Below, in pieces: positions 1-13,202 of a DNA stretch of 64,000 bases. Position 1 is the first letter of the stretch. Every line of letters begins with the position of its first letter. Source of the DNA: Paracoccaceae bacterium (GTDB lineage Bacteria; Pseudomonadota; Alphaproteobacteria; Rhodobacterales; Rhodobacteraceae); the NCBI GenBank assembly GCA_019454225.1, contig CP075370.1:3033649-3097648 (forward strand), given 5' to 3'. The notes beneath the pieces were generated by a model. The model searched no databases, was not told the origin of the DNA, and worked only from the letters and a program-made list of their open reading frames with translations. The translations under genes were made by a program, and so were the position numbers.

Positions 1-393
1 AGATGGGCTTCGAGGGTGCGAATGTCATCTTCGACACCTGGGTGCATCCGCTTGTCATGGGGCTTGAGGAACATCTGCTGACGATGTTCCGCGAGGATTT
101 CGAGTTTCACGACGCGGCGGGCGCCTCGCACCACGGCGGCAAGGCCGTCGCCCGGCCCGAGGATGCGTCCCCCTCCCCCGTCACCGCCCCCACGGCGGCG
201 GCTGCCGCCGCCGCGCCCGTCCCTGCCGCCACCGGTGCGGATGTGATGGTCTGGCTGGCCGAGGCCGAGCGCGAATTGCGCAAGATCCCCTTCTTCGTGC
301 GCGGCAAGGCGCGCCGCAACACCGAGAAATTCGCCGCGGACAAGGGCCTGAGCGAAATCAGCGTCGACACCCTCTACGAGGCAAAGGCCCATT

Positions 394-404
<11 letters not shown>
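1..404 (+). CDS. bchB: Light-independent protochlorophyllide reductase subunit B, C-terminal part
   Basis: Only the last 134 or so codons lie in the window; the gene enters from the left edge in the frame that starts at base 3. BchB forms the catalytic BchNB tetramer of dark-operative protochlorophyllide reductase, which receives electrons from BchL. The segment shows the end of the nitrogenase-like domain ([15 protein letters not shown]), then an Ala/Pro-rich linker of about 40 residues, then the small C-terminal PCP_red domain ([20 protein letters not shown] onward). The stop codon overlaps the bchH start by 11 bases, so the two are translationally coupled. The missing N-terminus is a window-edge effect, not a truncation. 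Confidence 0.95.
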
Positions 405-4938
<4,534 letters not shown>

Positions 4939-4939
<1 letters not shown>

Positions 4940-5598
4940 TGGATGCCTGGTCCGCCACCCGCGCCCGGGTCGAGGACTACTTCGACCGCTCCGCGACCCA
5001 GGTCTGGGCGCGGCTGACCAGCGACGCGCCGGTCAGCCGGATCCGCCAGACCGTGCGCGAGGGCCGCGACGCCATGCGCGCGCTGATGCTGTCGCGGCTG
5101 CCCGCCGATCTGGCGGGCGCACGCATCCTCGACGCGGGCTGCGGACCGGGCGTGATGACGGCGGAACTGGCGGCGCGCGGCGCCGACGTGGTGGCAGTGG
5201 ACATCTCGCCCCGGCTGATCGAGATCGCCCGGGCCCGGCTGGCCCCCGACCTTGCGGCCCGCGTGACCTTCGTGGCGGGTGACATGCTGGCCGACCGGGG
5301 GCGGTTCGACGCCATCCTCGCGATGGACAGCCTGATCTACTACGCCGAGCCCGACATCCTGCGCGCCCTGTCGGACCTGTCGGCGCGGTCCGGCCGCGTC
5401 GTCTTTACCGTGGCGCCCCGGACCCCGGTGCTGATGGCGATGTGGGGCGCGGGCAAGCTGTTTCCCCGCGCCGACCGCTCGCCCGCCATGGTGCCCCACG
5501 CCCATGCGCGGCTGGCCCGTGGCCAGCCCGGCCTGTCCCGCGTCGGCCGCGTCGCGCGCGGCTTCTACATCAGCGAATGTCTGGAGGTGGCGGCGTGA
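4939..5598 (+). CDS. bchM: Magnesium-protoporphyrin IX O-methyltransferase
   Basis: BchM transfers a methyl group from S-adenosylmethionine to the 13-propionate of Mg-protoporphyrin IX, making the monomethyl ester that AcsF then cyclises. The 219-residue protein has the class I methyltransferase motif ILDAGCGPG at residues 63-71 and an acidic motif II (VVAVDIS). The ATG overlaps the bchL stop by one base, and the gene ends in a four-base GTGA overlap with lhaA, so this stretch is read as one coupled unit. Position between bchL and lhaA is characteristic of purple-bacterial clusters. The frame extends upstream but only inside bchL. Confidence 0.95.
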
Positions 5599-7034
5599 TC
5601 GTCACGAAGAAACAGGTCCAGTCGCTCACCCTCCGCTGGCTGCCCTTTGCCGACGCGGCCTCCGAGGGGCTGCCGCTGGGCCAGCTCCTGCGGCTGTCGC
5701 TGTTCCAGGTGTCGGTGGGCATGGCGATGGTGCTGTGCCTCGGCACGCTGAACCGCGTGATGATCGTCGAGTTGTCGGTGGCCTCGCTGGTCGTGGCCTC
5801 GATGATCGCCATTCCGGTTCTGGTCGCGCCCTTCCGCGCGCTTCTGGGCTTCCGCTCCGACACCTATCGCAGCGCGATCGGGTGGAAGCGCATTCCCTAT
5901 CTCTGGTTCGGCAGCCTCTGGCAGATGGGCGGCCTCGCGGTGATGCCCTTCGCGCTGATCGTGCTGTCGGGCGATCATGTGCATGACGTGCCCTTCGCGG
6001 GCGAGGTGCTGGCGGCGCTGGCATTCCTGATGACCGGCCTCGGCCTGCACATGACGCAGACGGCGGGTCTGGCGCTCGCCTCCGACCGCGCCACCGACGA
6101 GACGCGCCCCCGCGTGGTCGCGCTTCTCTATGTGATGTTCCTGATCGGCATGGGGATTTCGGCGCTCGTCGTGGGCTGGCTGCTGCGCGACTACAGCCCG
6201 CTCACGCTGGTGCGGGTGGTGCAGGGCTGCGCGCTGGCCACGCTGCTGATCAACCTCGTCGCGCTGTGGAAGCAGGAGCGCGTGCGCCCGATGTCCGAGG
6301 CCGAGCGCAGCGCGCCCCGGCCTCTGTTCCGCGACGCCTGGGCCGACCTGATGGCCGGCGGGCAGGCCGGGCGGCTGCTGGCCGTGGTCGCGGTGGGCTC
6401 TCTGGGCTTCAACATGCAGGACGTGCTTCTGGAACCCTATGGCGGCGAGATCATGGGGCTGTCCGTCGCCGCCACCACGCTGCTGACCGCGATCTGGGCC
6501 GCCGGTGCGCTGGCGGGCTTCGCGCTGGCGGCGCGCTGGCTGACCCGCGGGATGGACCCCTATCGCATGTGCGGGCGCGGCATCCTGATCGGCATCGCGG
6601 CGTTTTCCGGTGTCGTGTTCGCGGCGCCGCTGGGATCGCCGGTGCTGTTCTACGCCGGGGCCTGCGGCATCGGCCTGGGCGGCGGCCTGTTCTCGGTCGC
6701 CACGCTGACCGCGGCGATGACGATGCCCGCACAGGGCATCGCGGGCCGGGGCCTGGCGCTCGGCGCCTGGGGCGCGGCGCAGGCCACGGCGGCGGGCCTG
6801 GCCATTCTCATGGCCGGCGCGCTCCGCGACGGCATCGGCGGCCTCGCGATGGGCGGCCACCTCGGCACGGCGCTGGCCACCCCGGCCTTCGGCTATTCCT
6901 TCGTCTACCACCTCGAAATCGGACTTCTGTTCCTCACCCTCGTTGTGCTCGGCCCGCTGGTGCGGCTCGGGCGTCTTTCCCCTTCCACCCAGGGCGGCCC
7001 GGCCAAGATCGGTCTTGCCGACCTGCCTGCCTGA
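5595..7034 (+). CDS. lhaA: PucC/LhaA-family light-harvesting 1 assembly protein
   Basis: LhaA (formerly orf477/F1696) is an inner-membrane MFS-like protein with about 12 hydrophobic segments, needed for assembly of the LH1 antenna and thought to help deliver bacteriochlorophyll. The 479-residue length and the start MIVTKKQVQSLTLRWLPFAD fit the family, as does the conserved ALLGFRSDTYRSAIGWKRIP loop. I chose the GTG at 5595 because GGAGG lies just upstream and it overlaps the bchM stop by four bases; an in-frame ATG at 5577 would place that ribosome site inside the gene. In relatives the puhA promoter lies within the end of this gene. Confidence 0.93.
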   Translation: MIVTKKQVQSLTLRWLPFADAASEGLPLGQLLRLSLFQVSVGMAMVLCLGTLNRVMIVELSVASLVVASMIAIPVLVAPFRALLGFRSDTYRSAIGWKRIPYLWFGSLWQMGGLAVMPFALIVLSGDHVHDVPFAGEVLAALAFLMTGLGLHMTQTAGLALASDRATDETRPRVVALLYVMFLIGMGISALVVGWLLRDYSPLTLVRVVQGCALATLLINLVALWKQERVRPMSEAERSAPRPLFRDAWADLMAGGQAGRLLAVVAVGSLGFNMQDVLLEPYGGEIMGLSVAATTLLTAIWAAGALAGFALAARWLTRGMDPYRMCGRGILIGIAAFSGVVFAAPLGSPVLFYAGACGIGLGGGLFSVATLTAAMTMPAQGIAGRGLALGAWGAAQATAAGLAILMAGALRDGIGGLAMGGHLGTALATPAFGYSFVYHLEIGLLFLTLVVLGPLVRLGRLSPSTQGGPAKIGLADLPA

Positions 7035-7049
7035 CCAAGGAGGACCATC

Positions 7050-7823
7050 ATGGTTGGCGTCACATTCTGGGGCAACTTCGACCTCGCAAGCCTGTCGATC
7101 TGGCTGTTCTGGGGGTTCTTCGCGCTGCTCATCTACTACCTGCAGACCGAGAACATGCGCGAAGGCTATCCGCTGGAAACCGAGGACGGCGCGCCCGCGC
7201 CGAACCAGGGGCCCTTCCCGGTGCCCGCACCCAAGACCTTCCTGCTGCCGCACGGCCGGGGCACCGTGACCGCCCCGAACCACGCGCGCGAGGCGCGCGA
7301 GGTCGCGCTGGCCCGGACCGCGACGTCCGACGGCTTTCCCCACGCCCCCACCGGCGATGCGATGAAGGACGGCGTCGGCCCCGCATCCTGGGCGCCGCGC
7401 CGCGACCTGCCGGAACTCGACGGCCACGGCCACAACAAGATCGTGCCGATGGCGCGGGCCGAGGGCTTCATGGTCAGCGCGGGCCGCGACCCGCGCGGGA
7501 TGCGCGTGCAGGCCAATGACCTGGCCTTCGTGGGCACCGTCAGCGATCTCTGGGTGGACGCGCCGGAACAGCTTGTGCGCTATCTCGAACTGACACTCGG
7601 CACGGGCGAAAAGCGGCTGGTGCCGATGCCCATGGCCAAGATCGAAGGCGACCGGGTGCGCGTCAACGCCCTGTCCTCGGATCTCTTCGCGGGCATCCCC
7701 GCCACCCGCTCGACCACCGAGGTCACCATGCTCGAGGAAGACAAGATCTCCGGCTACGTCGCCGGGGGCCTGATGTATTCGGCCGACAAGCGCGCCTCGA
7801 AATGGCGCGCGCTGTTCGGCTGA
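7050..7823 (+). CDS. puhA: Photosynthetic reaction centre H subunit
   Basis: PuhA is the H subunit of the type II reaction centre; it caps the L/M heterodimer on the cytoplasmic side and shapes proton delivery to QB. The 257-residue protein starts [19 protein letters not shown], its single transmembrane helix (about residues 10-32), followed by the cytoplasmic beta-rich PRC-barrel domain ([20 protein letters not shown] and beyond). A strong ribosome site AAGGAGGA precedes the ATG, in keeping with a highly expressed structural protein. It is followed by a 12-bp hairpin, which separates puhA from the assembly genes puhB and puhC. Confidence 0.98.
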   Translation: MVGVTFWGNFDLASLSIWLFWGFFALLIYYLQTENMREGYPLETEDGAPAPNQGPFPVPAPKTFLLPHGRGTVTAPNHAREAREVALARTATSDGFPHAPTGDAMKDGVGPASWAPRRDLPELDGHGHNKIVPMARAEGFMVSAGRDPRGMRVQANDLAFVGTVSDLWVDAPEQLVRYLELTLGTGEKRLVPMPMAKIEGDRVRVNALSSDLFAGIPATRSTTEVTMLEEDKISGYVAGGLMYSADKRASKWRALFG

Positions 7824-7833
7824 CCTGACCGCC

Positions 7834-7860
7834 CCGGGGCCAGCCCAGGGCTGGCCCCGG
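7834..7860 (+). terminator. Hairpin after puhA
   Basis: A perfect 12-bp GC stem (7834-7845 with 7849-7860) closes on a CAG loop just after puhA. There is no T-run, so it probably acts as an attenuator or 3' mRNA stabiliser that raises puhA over puhB rather than a full stop. The role is inferred from position. Confidence 0.6.
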
Positions 7861-7888
7861 CCCCGTCACGAACCGGAGACCTGCGCCC

Positions 7889-8521
7889 ATGTCTCACGAC
7901 GATTTCGCCTTCGAAACCCACCCGGGGCTTCCCGCCGATCTGCCGCGCGGCGAGACGATCCTGTGGCAGGGCCGCCCCGACACCCGTGCGCTCGCCATGC
8001 AGGCCTTCGGACTGCGGTGGGTGCTGGCCTATTTCCTGCTGGTCGTGCTGTGGCGCGCCGGCGCCGGGGCTTCGGCTGCCGGGCTGCCCGGGGCGCTGGC
8101 CTGGGGCCTGCCCTATGTCGGCCTTGCCCTCGGGGCCGCGCTGCTGATCCTGGCCCTTGCCTGGGCACAGGCCAAGGCGACGGTCTACACCATCACGACC
8201 GCGCGCGTGGTGCTGCGCGTCGGGGCCGCGCTGTCGGTCACCTTCAACCTGCCGTTCCGCCAGATCGCGGGCGCCCAGCTTGACCTGCGCCGCGACGGAA
8301 CCGGGACCATCGCGCTCGACATCCAGGGCGACACGCGGCTGTCCTATCTGGTGCTCTGGCCGCATGTGCGCCCCTGGCGCTTCCCCACCCAGCCCGCGCT
8401 GCGCGCGATCCCCGATGCCGCGCGCATCGCCCGGCTTCTGGCCGAGGCCGCCGAAACCCGCCTGTCGCAGCCCGAGGTGCGGCGCGAGACCGGGCCCGCA
8501 ACCGCCGTCGCGGCAGAATAG
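7889..8521 (+). CDS. puhB: Photosynthetic complex assembly protein PuhB
   Basis: PuhB is a membrane protein that helps reaction-centre assembly and indirectly LH1 formation in Rhodobacter. The 210-residue product starts with an acidic cytoplasmic segment containing ETILWQGRPD, typical of the family, then has hydrophobic segments around residues 42-62 and 71-92, followed by a PH-like domain (AKATVYTITTARVVLRVG). It sits after the puhA hairpin and 11 bases before puhC, the canonical puhABC order. The 3' end is rich in Ala/Thr and less conserved. No other family fits as well. Confidence 0.92.
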   Translation: MSHDDFAFETHPGLPADLPRGETILWQGRPDTRALAMQAFGLRWVLAYFLLVVLWRAGAGASAAGLPGALAWGLPYVGLALGAALLILALAWAQAKATVYTITTARVVLRVGAALSVTFNLPFRQIAGAQLDLRRDGTGTIALDIQGDTRLSYLVLWPHVRPWRFPTQPALRAIPDAARIARLLAEAAETRLSQPEVRRETGPATAVAAE

Positions 8522-8532
8522 GAGGGAACGCC

Positions 8533-8994
8533 ATGGCCACCTTCGACGCCCAGCCCGCCCTGAAGCACCGCGACCGCGAGATGATCCCGCGTGTCCTTTT
8601 GCGCGCCATGGCGGCGCTTGTCGCCGCCACGCTGGCCGTGGTCAGCTTCGCGGTGCTGACAGGCCGCGACACCGTGGGCCAGCCCGCGCCCGCCGCCATC
8701 CTGTCGGAACGCACCATCGCCCTGATCGGCGGCGGTGCCCAGGCGGTGACCGTGCTCGACGCCGACGGGAACGTGCTGGCCGATCTTGCCCACGGCGGCT
8801 TTGTCACCGTGGTGCAGAACGGCCTGATGACCACACGCCGCCGCCACGGGCTGAGCCCCGACCTGCCGGTGCGGCTGGTGGCCTATGCCAACAACCGCCT
8901 TGCCATCGAGGACCCGCTGACGGGGTGGAGCGTGGAACTCTACGCCTTCGGCGGCGACAACAGGGCGGCCTTCGAACGCCTGCTGGCGCGCTGA
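8533..8994 (+). CDS. puhC: Photosynthetic complex assembly protein PuhC
   Basis: PuhC is a single-span membrane protein with a periplasmic domain that supports organisation of the RC-LH1 core complex. The 153-residue product has a basic N-terminus (LKHRDREMIPRVLLRAM), one transmembrane segment at about residues 25-45, and a periplasmic part with ERTIALIGGGAQAVTVLD and NRLAIEDPLTGWSVELYAFG, as in the PuhC family. The ribosome site AGGAGGGAA is just upstream and the gene follows puhB closely. It lies in the same transcript as bciE and acsF. Confidence 0.9.
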   Translation: MATFDAQPALKHRDREMIPRVLLRAMAALVAATLAVVSFAVLTGRDTVGQPAPAAILSERTIALIGGGAQAVTVLDADGNVLADLAHGGFVTVVQNGLMTTRRRHGLSPDLPVRLVAYANNRLAIEDPLTGWSVELYAFGGDNRAAFERLLAR

Positions 8995-9073
8995 ACCTGC
9001 CAGACGCGGGCCAGACGCCTGCCAGACCGATGCCAGGCAAAAGAAGACGACAAAAAACAAGGGAACCAGACAC

Positions 9074-9370
9074 ATGGGACTTTTCACGAAGGAAAGGGAA
9101 GAGGTGCCTGTCACCGTCGAGGTCAGCCACCGCTTCGAAAGCCTGCACGCGCATGTCCGCTTCAACAACGGTGCCGTCGTCCATCCGGGCGACGAGGTGC
9201 TGGTCCACGGCCGCCCGATCCTGGCGGCCTGGGGCGAGGTGATCAGCGAGGACCGCACCGCCACGATCACCCGCGCCTCCTGGCTGGAACGCCAGTGGAC
9301 CCGGCTGACCGGCGATTTCGAGTTCATGGAACTGTGCGAATTTTCCTTCTCGGACGAGGTGCTGCAATGA
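9074..9370 (+). CDS. bciE: BciE, small auxiliary subunit of the oxygen-dependent Mg-protoporphyrin monomethyl ester cyclase
   Basis: This 98-residue soluble protein (MGLFTKEREEVPVTVEVSHR...) is encoded directly before acsF and overlaps it by four bases (ATGA). It has no transmembrane segment and no recognisable catalytic motif. In Rhodobacter a small conserved gene in this position encodes BciE, without which the alphaproteobacterial AcsF cyclase is inactive; plants, cyanobacteria and betaproteobacteria use other arrangements. I call it BciE from position, size and coupling, since I cannot run an alignment. Older annotations give hypothetical protein or PuhD. It should be required with AcsF for ring E formation under oxygen. 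Confidence 0.75.
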   Translation: MGLFTKEREEVPVTVEVSHRFESLHAHVRFNNGAVVHPGDEVLVHGRPILAAWGEVISEDRTATITRASWLERQWTRLTGDFEFMELCEFSFSDEVLQ

Positions 9371-10461
9371 ACGCCCATGCCACCACACATGACGAGCTGC
9401 ATTCCGAACTGGCCGCTGCCTACGACACCACCGCCATGGCCACGGAAACGACCCTGCTCAATCCCCGCTTCTACACCACCGACTTCGACGAGATGGACCG
9501 CATCGACGTCACCTCGGTCCGCGCCGAATGGGACGCGCTGCTGGCCCGGATGAAGTCCGACCCGAACAAGGGCCATTTCAAGAAGAACGCCGACTGGGAC
9601 AAGATCGACTGGGACGCGATGGAACCCGGCCTCAAGCGCGAGTTCATCGACTTCCTCGTCTCCTCCTGCACCGCCGAATTCTCGGGTTGCGTGCTCTACA
9701 AGGAAATGAAGCGTCGCGGTGCAAACCCCGACATCTGCGAGCTTTTTTCCTACATGAGCCGGGACGAGGCGCGCCACGCGGGCTTCATCAACGACGCGCT
9801 GCGCGAGGCGGGCGTGGCGGTGAACCTGGGCTTCCTGACCAAGGCCAAGAAATACACCTACTTCCGGCCCAAGTTCATCTACTACGCCACCTACCTGTCG
9901 GAAAAGATCGGCTACGCCCGCTACATCACCATCTTCCGGCATCTCGAGGCGCATCCCGAACACCGGTTCCACCCCATCTTCAAATGGTTCAGGGAATGGT
10001 GCAACGACGAGTTCAGCCACGGCGAGGCTTTCGCGCTGCTGATGAAGACCGACCCGAAGCTGACCACCAGCTTCACCAACAAGCTGTGGATCCGGTTCTT
10101 CCTGACCGCCGTCTACTCGACCATGTGGGTGCGCGACCATGCCCGGCCCCGCTTCCACGAGGCGCTCGGCGTCGACATCGAGTGGTATGATCAGGAGGTC
10201 TTCCGCAAGACCTCGACAATCGCCCGCCAGATCTTCCCGATCGAGCTCGACATCGACCACCCCCGCTGGAAACCCAACCTGAGGCGCATGAATGACGCCT
10301 TCATCGCGATGGACGCGGCCCGCAAGCAGGGCGGCGTCATGGGCCGGATGAAGGGCCTTGCCGCCACCGCAAGGGCCGCGCTTGCCTTTGCCAGCCTCTA
10401 CCTGATCCCCGTCAAGCATCAGGACCTGCCTGCGAACGTGCGGCTGGAGCCGTCCTACTGA
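9367..10461 (+). CDS. acsF: Mg-protoporphyrin IX monomethyl ester (oxidative) cyclase, diiron subunit
   Basis: AcsF uses oxygen to close the isocyclic ring E of bacteriochlorophyll, making protochlorophyllide. The 364-residue protein carries the diiron ligands of the rubrerythrin-like fold, including DEARH (about residues 133-137) and DEFSH (about 214-218), plus the family landmark LLNPRFYTTDFDEMD. The frame runs upstream of the gene, but ATG 9367 overlaps the bciE stop and yields the usual N-terminus. An oxygen-dependent cyclase implies that pigment is made in air, as in aerobic or facultative phototrophs; the anaerobic BchE is not in this window. Confidence 0.97.
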   Translation: MNAHATTHDELHSELAAAYDTTAMATETTLLNPRFYTTDFDEMDRIDVTSVRAEWDALLARMKSDPNKGHFKKNADWDKIDWDAMEPGLKREFIDFLVSSCTAEFSGCVLYKEMKRRGANPDICELFSYMSRDEARHAGFINDALREAGVAVNLGFLTKAKKYTYFRPKFIYYATYLSEKIGYARYITIFRHLEAHPEHRFHPIFKWFREWCNDEFSHGEAFALLMKTDPKLTTSFTNKLWIRFFLTAVYSTMWVRDHARPRFHEALGVDIEWYDQEVFRKTSTIARQIFPIELDIDHPRWKPNLRRMNDAFIAMDAARKQGGVMGRMKGLAATARAALAFASLYLIPVKHQDLPANVRLEPSY

Positions 10462-10473
10462 CGTCCCCGCACC

Positions 10474-10507
10474 GCTGCCGGGGGTCTGGGCGCGGACCCC
10501 CGGCGGC
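10474..10507 (+). terminator. Hairpin between acsF and puhE
   Basis: A 10-bp perfect stem (10477-10486 with 10495-10504), extendable by a few weaker pairs, lies in the 66-base gap after acsF. There is no T-run. It is more likely a processing or stability element within the superoperon than a complete terminator, because puhE follows with its own AAAGGAG ribosome site. Confidence 0.5.
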
Positions 10508-10527
10508 ACAACAACGAAAGGAGTGAC

Positions 10528-11313
10528 ATGGAAAACCCCTGGATCGCGGCCCTTGCGGCGCTGTTCCTGTGGTGGTTTTCCACGGGCCTCCTGCTGATGC
10601 GCGTCCGAGCCGCCGACAACCGCGGCCATGACGCGCATATCTGGTCCTGCCTGCTGACGCTGCCGGTCCTGGCCGCCGGCGTCATCGGGGCCAGCCAGAC
10701 CGCCGCCGACCCCTCGTCGCTGGGGGCCTTTCTGGGGTTCCTCTCGGCGCTCGCCGTCTGGGGCTGGATCGAGCTTGCCTTCCTCTCCGGCCTGATCACA
10801 GGCCCGAACCGCAGCCCCTGCCCCCCCGGTGCCGGCGGCTGGGACCGCTTCGTCCGCGGCTTCGGCACCGTCGCCTGGCACGAACTGGCGCTGCTCTCGG
10901 CGCTGCTCGTGCTGGCGCAGATCGCCCAGGGTGCCGCGAACCCCTTTGCATGGTGGACCTTCGCGGTGCTGTTCTTCGCCCGCATCTCGGCCAAGCTGAA
11001 CCTGTTCTTCGGCGTCCCCCGCATCCACACCGAATTCCTGCCGCGCACCCTGTCGCACCTGCCCAGCCATTTCCGCCGCGCCGGGATGAACCCGTTCTTC
11101 CCGGTCTCGGTCAGCCTGCTGACCTTTGCCGCCTATTGCTGGCTGGAACGGCTCTGGCAGGCGGAAACGCCTGGCCAGACCACGGGCTTCGCGCTGCTGG
11201 CGGCGCTGACGCTGCTGGCACTGCTGGAACACTGGTTCATGGTGCTGCCGCTGCCCGACCAGAAACTCTGGCGCTGGATGATGCCCGCGCCCAAACCGAT
11301 GACCAAGGACTGA
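10528..11313 (+). CDS. puhE: Photosynthesis-associated membrane protein PuhE (DUF3623)
   Basis: PuhE is a polytopic inner-membrane protein, here 261 residues with about seven hydrophobic segments, that modulates bacteriochlorophyll and photosystem levels in Rhodobacter. Family landmarks seen are the N-terminal [11 protein letters not shown], the central WHELALL with nearby His, [15 protein letters not shown] and [12 protein letters not shown]. It follows acsF and is 11 bases upstream of hemA, which is the puhE-hemA-cycA order found in roseobacters and relatives. Biochemical function is not established; some members have been suggested to process a pigment precursor, which I cannot judge from sequence. 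Confidence 0.88.
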   Translation: MENPWIAALAALFLWWFSTGLLLMRVRAADNRGHDAHIWSCLLTLPVLAAGVIGASQTAADPSSLGAFLGFLSALAVWGWIELAFLSGLITGPNRSPCPPGAGGWDRFVRGFGTVAWHELALLSALLVLAQIAQGAANPFAWWTFAVLFFARISAKLNLFFGVPRIHTEFLPRTLSHLPSHFRRAGMNPFFPVSVSLLTFAAYCWLERLWQAETPGQTTGFALLAALTLLALLEHWFMVLPLPDQKLWRWMMPAPKPMTKD

Positions 11314-11324
11314 GAGGCAAGACG

Positions 11325-12539
11325 ATGGATTTCCAAGGCTTTTTCACCCAGGAACTGGATCGCCTGCGGGCCGAGGGCAACTACCGCGTCTTTGCGGAAC
11401 TGGAACGGCGGCGCGGCGCCTTTCCGCGCGCGACCCGCTGGCGCGACGACGGCACGACCGAGGACATCACCGTATGGTGCTCGAACGACTATCTGGGGAT
11501 GGGCCAGCACCCGGACGTGGTGCAGGCCATGGTCGATACCGTGCAGTCCTGCGGCACCGGCGCGGGCGGCACGCGCAACATCAGCGGCACCAACCACTGC
11601 CACCGCCTGCTCGAGGCGGAACTGGCCGACCTGCACGGCAAGGAAGGGGCGCTGCTGTTCACCAGCGGCTATGTCTCGAACTGGGCAGCACTCGGCACGC
11701 TCGGCGCCAGGATCCCGAATGTCGTGATCCTGTCGGACGAGAAGAACCACGCCAGCATGATCGAGGGCATCCGCCATTCCCGCGCCGACAAGGTGCTGTG
11801 GCGCCACAACGACTGGCGCGACCTTGACCGCAAGCTGCGCGCGGTGGGCGACCGGCCGAAACTGGTGGCCTTCGAATCCGTCTATTCGATGGACGGCGAC
11901 ATCGCCCCCATCCGCGAGATCGTCGAGGTCTGCGAGGCGCATGGCGCGCTGTCCTACATCGACGAGGTGCATGCGGTGGGCATGTATGGCCCGCGCGGCG
12001 GCGGGGTCAGCGAACGCGAAAGACTGGCGCATCGGATCGACCTGATCGAAGGCACCCTGGGCAAGGCCTTCGGCGTGGTCGGCGGCTATGTGACGGGCAG
12101 CGCCGCGATGTGCGATTTCATCCGGTCGTTTTCCAGCGGCTTCATCTTCACCACCGCCCTGCCCCCGGCGGTCGCGGCCGCCGCCACGGCCTCGATCCGC
12201 CATCTCAAGACATCGGGCGCCGAACGCGCCGCACAGAAGGATCGCGTGGCCAAGGTGCGCGCACGGCTCGACCGGGCGGGCATCCCGCACATGGCCAACG
12301 ACAGCCACATCATTCCGGTGATGATCGGCGATCCGGTGAAATGCCGCATGATCAGCGACATCCTGATGCAGGACTGGGGCATCTACGTGCAGCCGATCAA
12401 CTACCCCACCGTGGCCAAGGGCACCGAGCGGCTGCGCATCACGCCCTCGCCCCTGCATTCGGACACGGACATTGACAAACTCGTGAGGGCGCTCGAATCC
12501 CTCTGGAAACATTGCGCCCTGTCGCACGCGGTGGCTTGA
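11325..12539 (+). CDS. hemA: 5-aminolevulinate synthase
   Basis: HemA condenses glycine with succinyl-CoA to 5-aminolevulinate, the entry to all tetrapyrroles in alphaproteobacteria. The 404-residue PLP enzyme has the expected length, the family motifs [13 protein letters not shown] and [13 protein letters not shown], and the PLP lysine at Lys247 within [14 protein letters not shown]. The ATG at 11325 has GAGAGGCAA upstream; the frame's upstream extension lies inside puhE. Being placed in the photosynthesis operon ties precursor supply to pigment demand. A second isozyme elsewhere in the genome is possible, as in Rhodobacter sphaeroides. Confidence 0.97.
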   Translation: MDFQGFFTQELDRLRAEGNYRVFAELERRRGAFPRATRWRDDGTTEDITVWCSNDYLGMGQHPDVVQAMVDTVQSCGTGAGGTRNISGTNHCHRLLEAELADLHGKEGALLFTSGYVSNWAALGTLGARIPNVVILSDEKNHASMIEGIRHSRADKVLWRHNDWRDLDRKLRAVGDRPKLVAFESVYSMDGDIAPIREIVEVCEAHGALSYIDEVHAVGMYGPRGGGVSERERLAHRIDLIEGTLGKAFGVVGGYVTGSAAMCDFIRSFSSGFIFTTALPPAVAAAATASIRHLKTSGAERAAQKDRVAKVRARLDRAGIPHMANDSHIIPVMIGDPVKCRMISDILMQDWGIYVQPINYPTVAKGTERLRITPSPLHSDTDIDKLVRALESLWKHCALSHAVA

Positions 12540-12593
12540 TCGCGGGGCATCCGGCCCCAGTTTCCCAAGACCGACACCACTTGGGAGAGACCG

Positions 12594-13070
12594 ATGCGCA
12601 CGATCCTTGCCATGGCCCTGGGCCTCGGCACCGCTGCGGCCCCGGCCTTCGCCGCAGGCGATGCCGAAAATGGCGCGAAACTGTTCGGCCAGTGCCAGAC
12701 CTGCCACATCGTCCAGAACGAGGCGGGCGAAACCCTTGCGGGCCGCAATGCCCGCACCGGGCCGAACCTCTACGGCGTGATCGGCCGGCAGGCCGGCAGC
12801 GTGGAGGGCTTCCGCTATCAGCCCTCGATTGTCGAGGCGGGCGCCGCGGGGCTGGTCTGGGACGAAACCGAACTGGCGGCCTATCTGGTCAATCCGCCCG
12901 ACTACCTGAAGGCGCGGCTGGACAACCCGCGCGCGCGGTCCGGCATGTCGCACCGCGTGCGGCAGGCGGACGATGCCGCCGACCTCGCGGCCTTCCTTGC
13001 CACGTTCTCGCCCGCGGCGGCCGGGGACGGGGCTGACTCCGGCACCGAAACGGCGCCCGCAACCAACTGA
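12594..13070 (+). CDS. cycA: Cytochrome c2, periplasmic electron donor to the reaction centre
   Basis: The product (158 residues) is a secreted class I c-type cytochrome. It has a signal peptide of about 20 residues ending APAFA, the haem site CQTCH (Cys34, Cys37, His38), and a methionine ligand candidate Met118 in RSGMSHRV. The segment AGETLAGRNARTGPNLYGVIGRQAG closely resembles Rhodobacter cytochrome c2. It carries electrons from the bc1 complex to the photo-oxidised reaction centre and can serve respiration. It closes the puh-hemA operon and is followed by a GC hairpin. A Ser/Thr/Ala-rich tail of about 20 residues after the fold is an unremarkable extension. Confidence 0.9.
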   Translation: MRTILAMALGLGTAAAPAFAAGDAENGAKLFGQCQTCHIVQNEAGETLAGRNARTGPNLYGVIGRQAGSVEGFRYQPSIVEAGAAGLVWDETELAAYLVNPPDYLKARLDNPRARSGMSHRVRQADDAADLAAFLATFSPAAAGDGADSGTETAPATN

Positions 13071-13078
13071 GGTGCGGA

Positions 13079-13103
13079 CGGCGCGGGGCACGCTCCCGCG
13101 CCG
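13079..13103 (+). terminator. Terminator-like hairpin after cycA
   Basis: A 9-bp GC stem (13079-13087 with 13095-13103) with a 7-base loop follows the cycA stop by eight bases. No T-run is present, so the efficiency is uncertain, but the position marks the likely end of the photosynthesis superoperon. Confidence 0.55.
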
Positions 13104-13169
13104 CCACCGCGCGCATTTCCTGACAAGTCGTTAACGCGGCCGCTCAAGCCATTGAAATCGCTGCGTCCG

Positions 13170-13192
13170 AAAAGCGTCCCACGATGGGACGC
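13170..13192 (-). terminator. Rho-independent terminator of hemF
   Basis: On the - strand, 10 bases after the hemF stop, an 8-bp stem (13174-13181 with 13185-13192) with a 3-base loop is followed by TTTT (13173-13170). The core GCGTCCCATCGTGGGAC recurs at 45806-45822, again followed by a T-run; see the findings. Confidence 0.7.
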
Positions 13193-13202
13193 CCGCTTCG
13201 CG

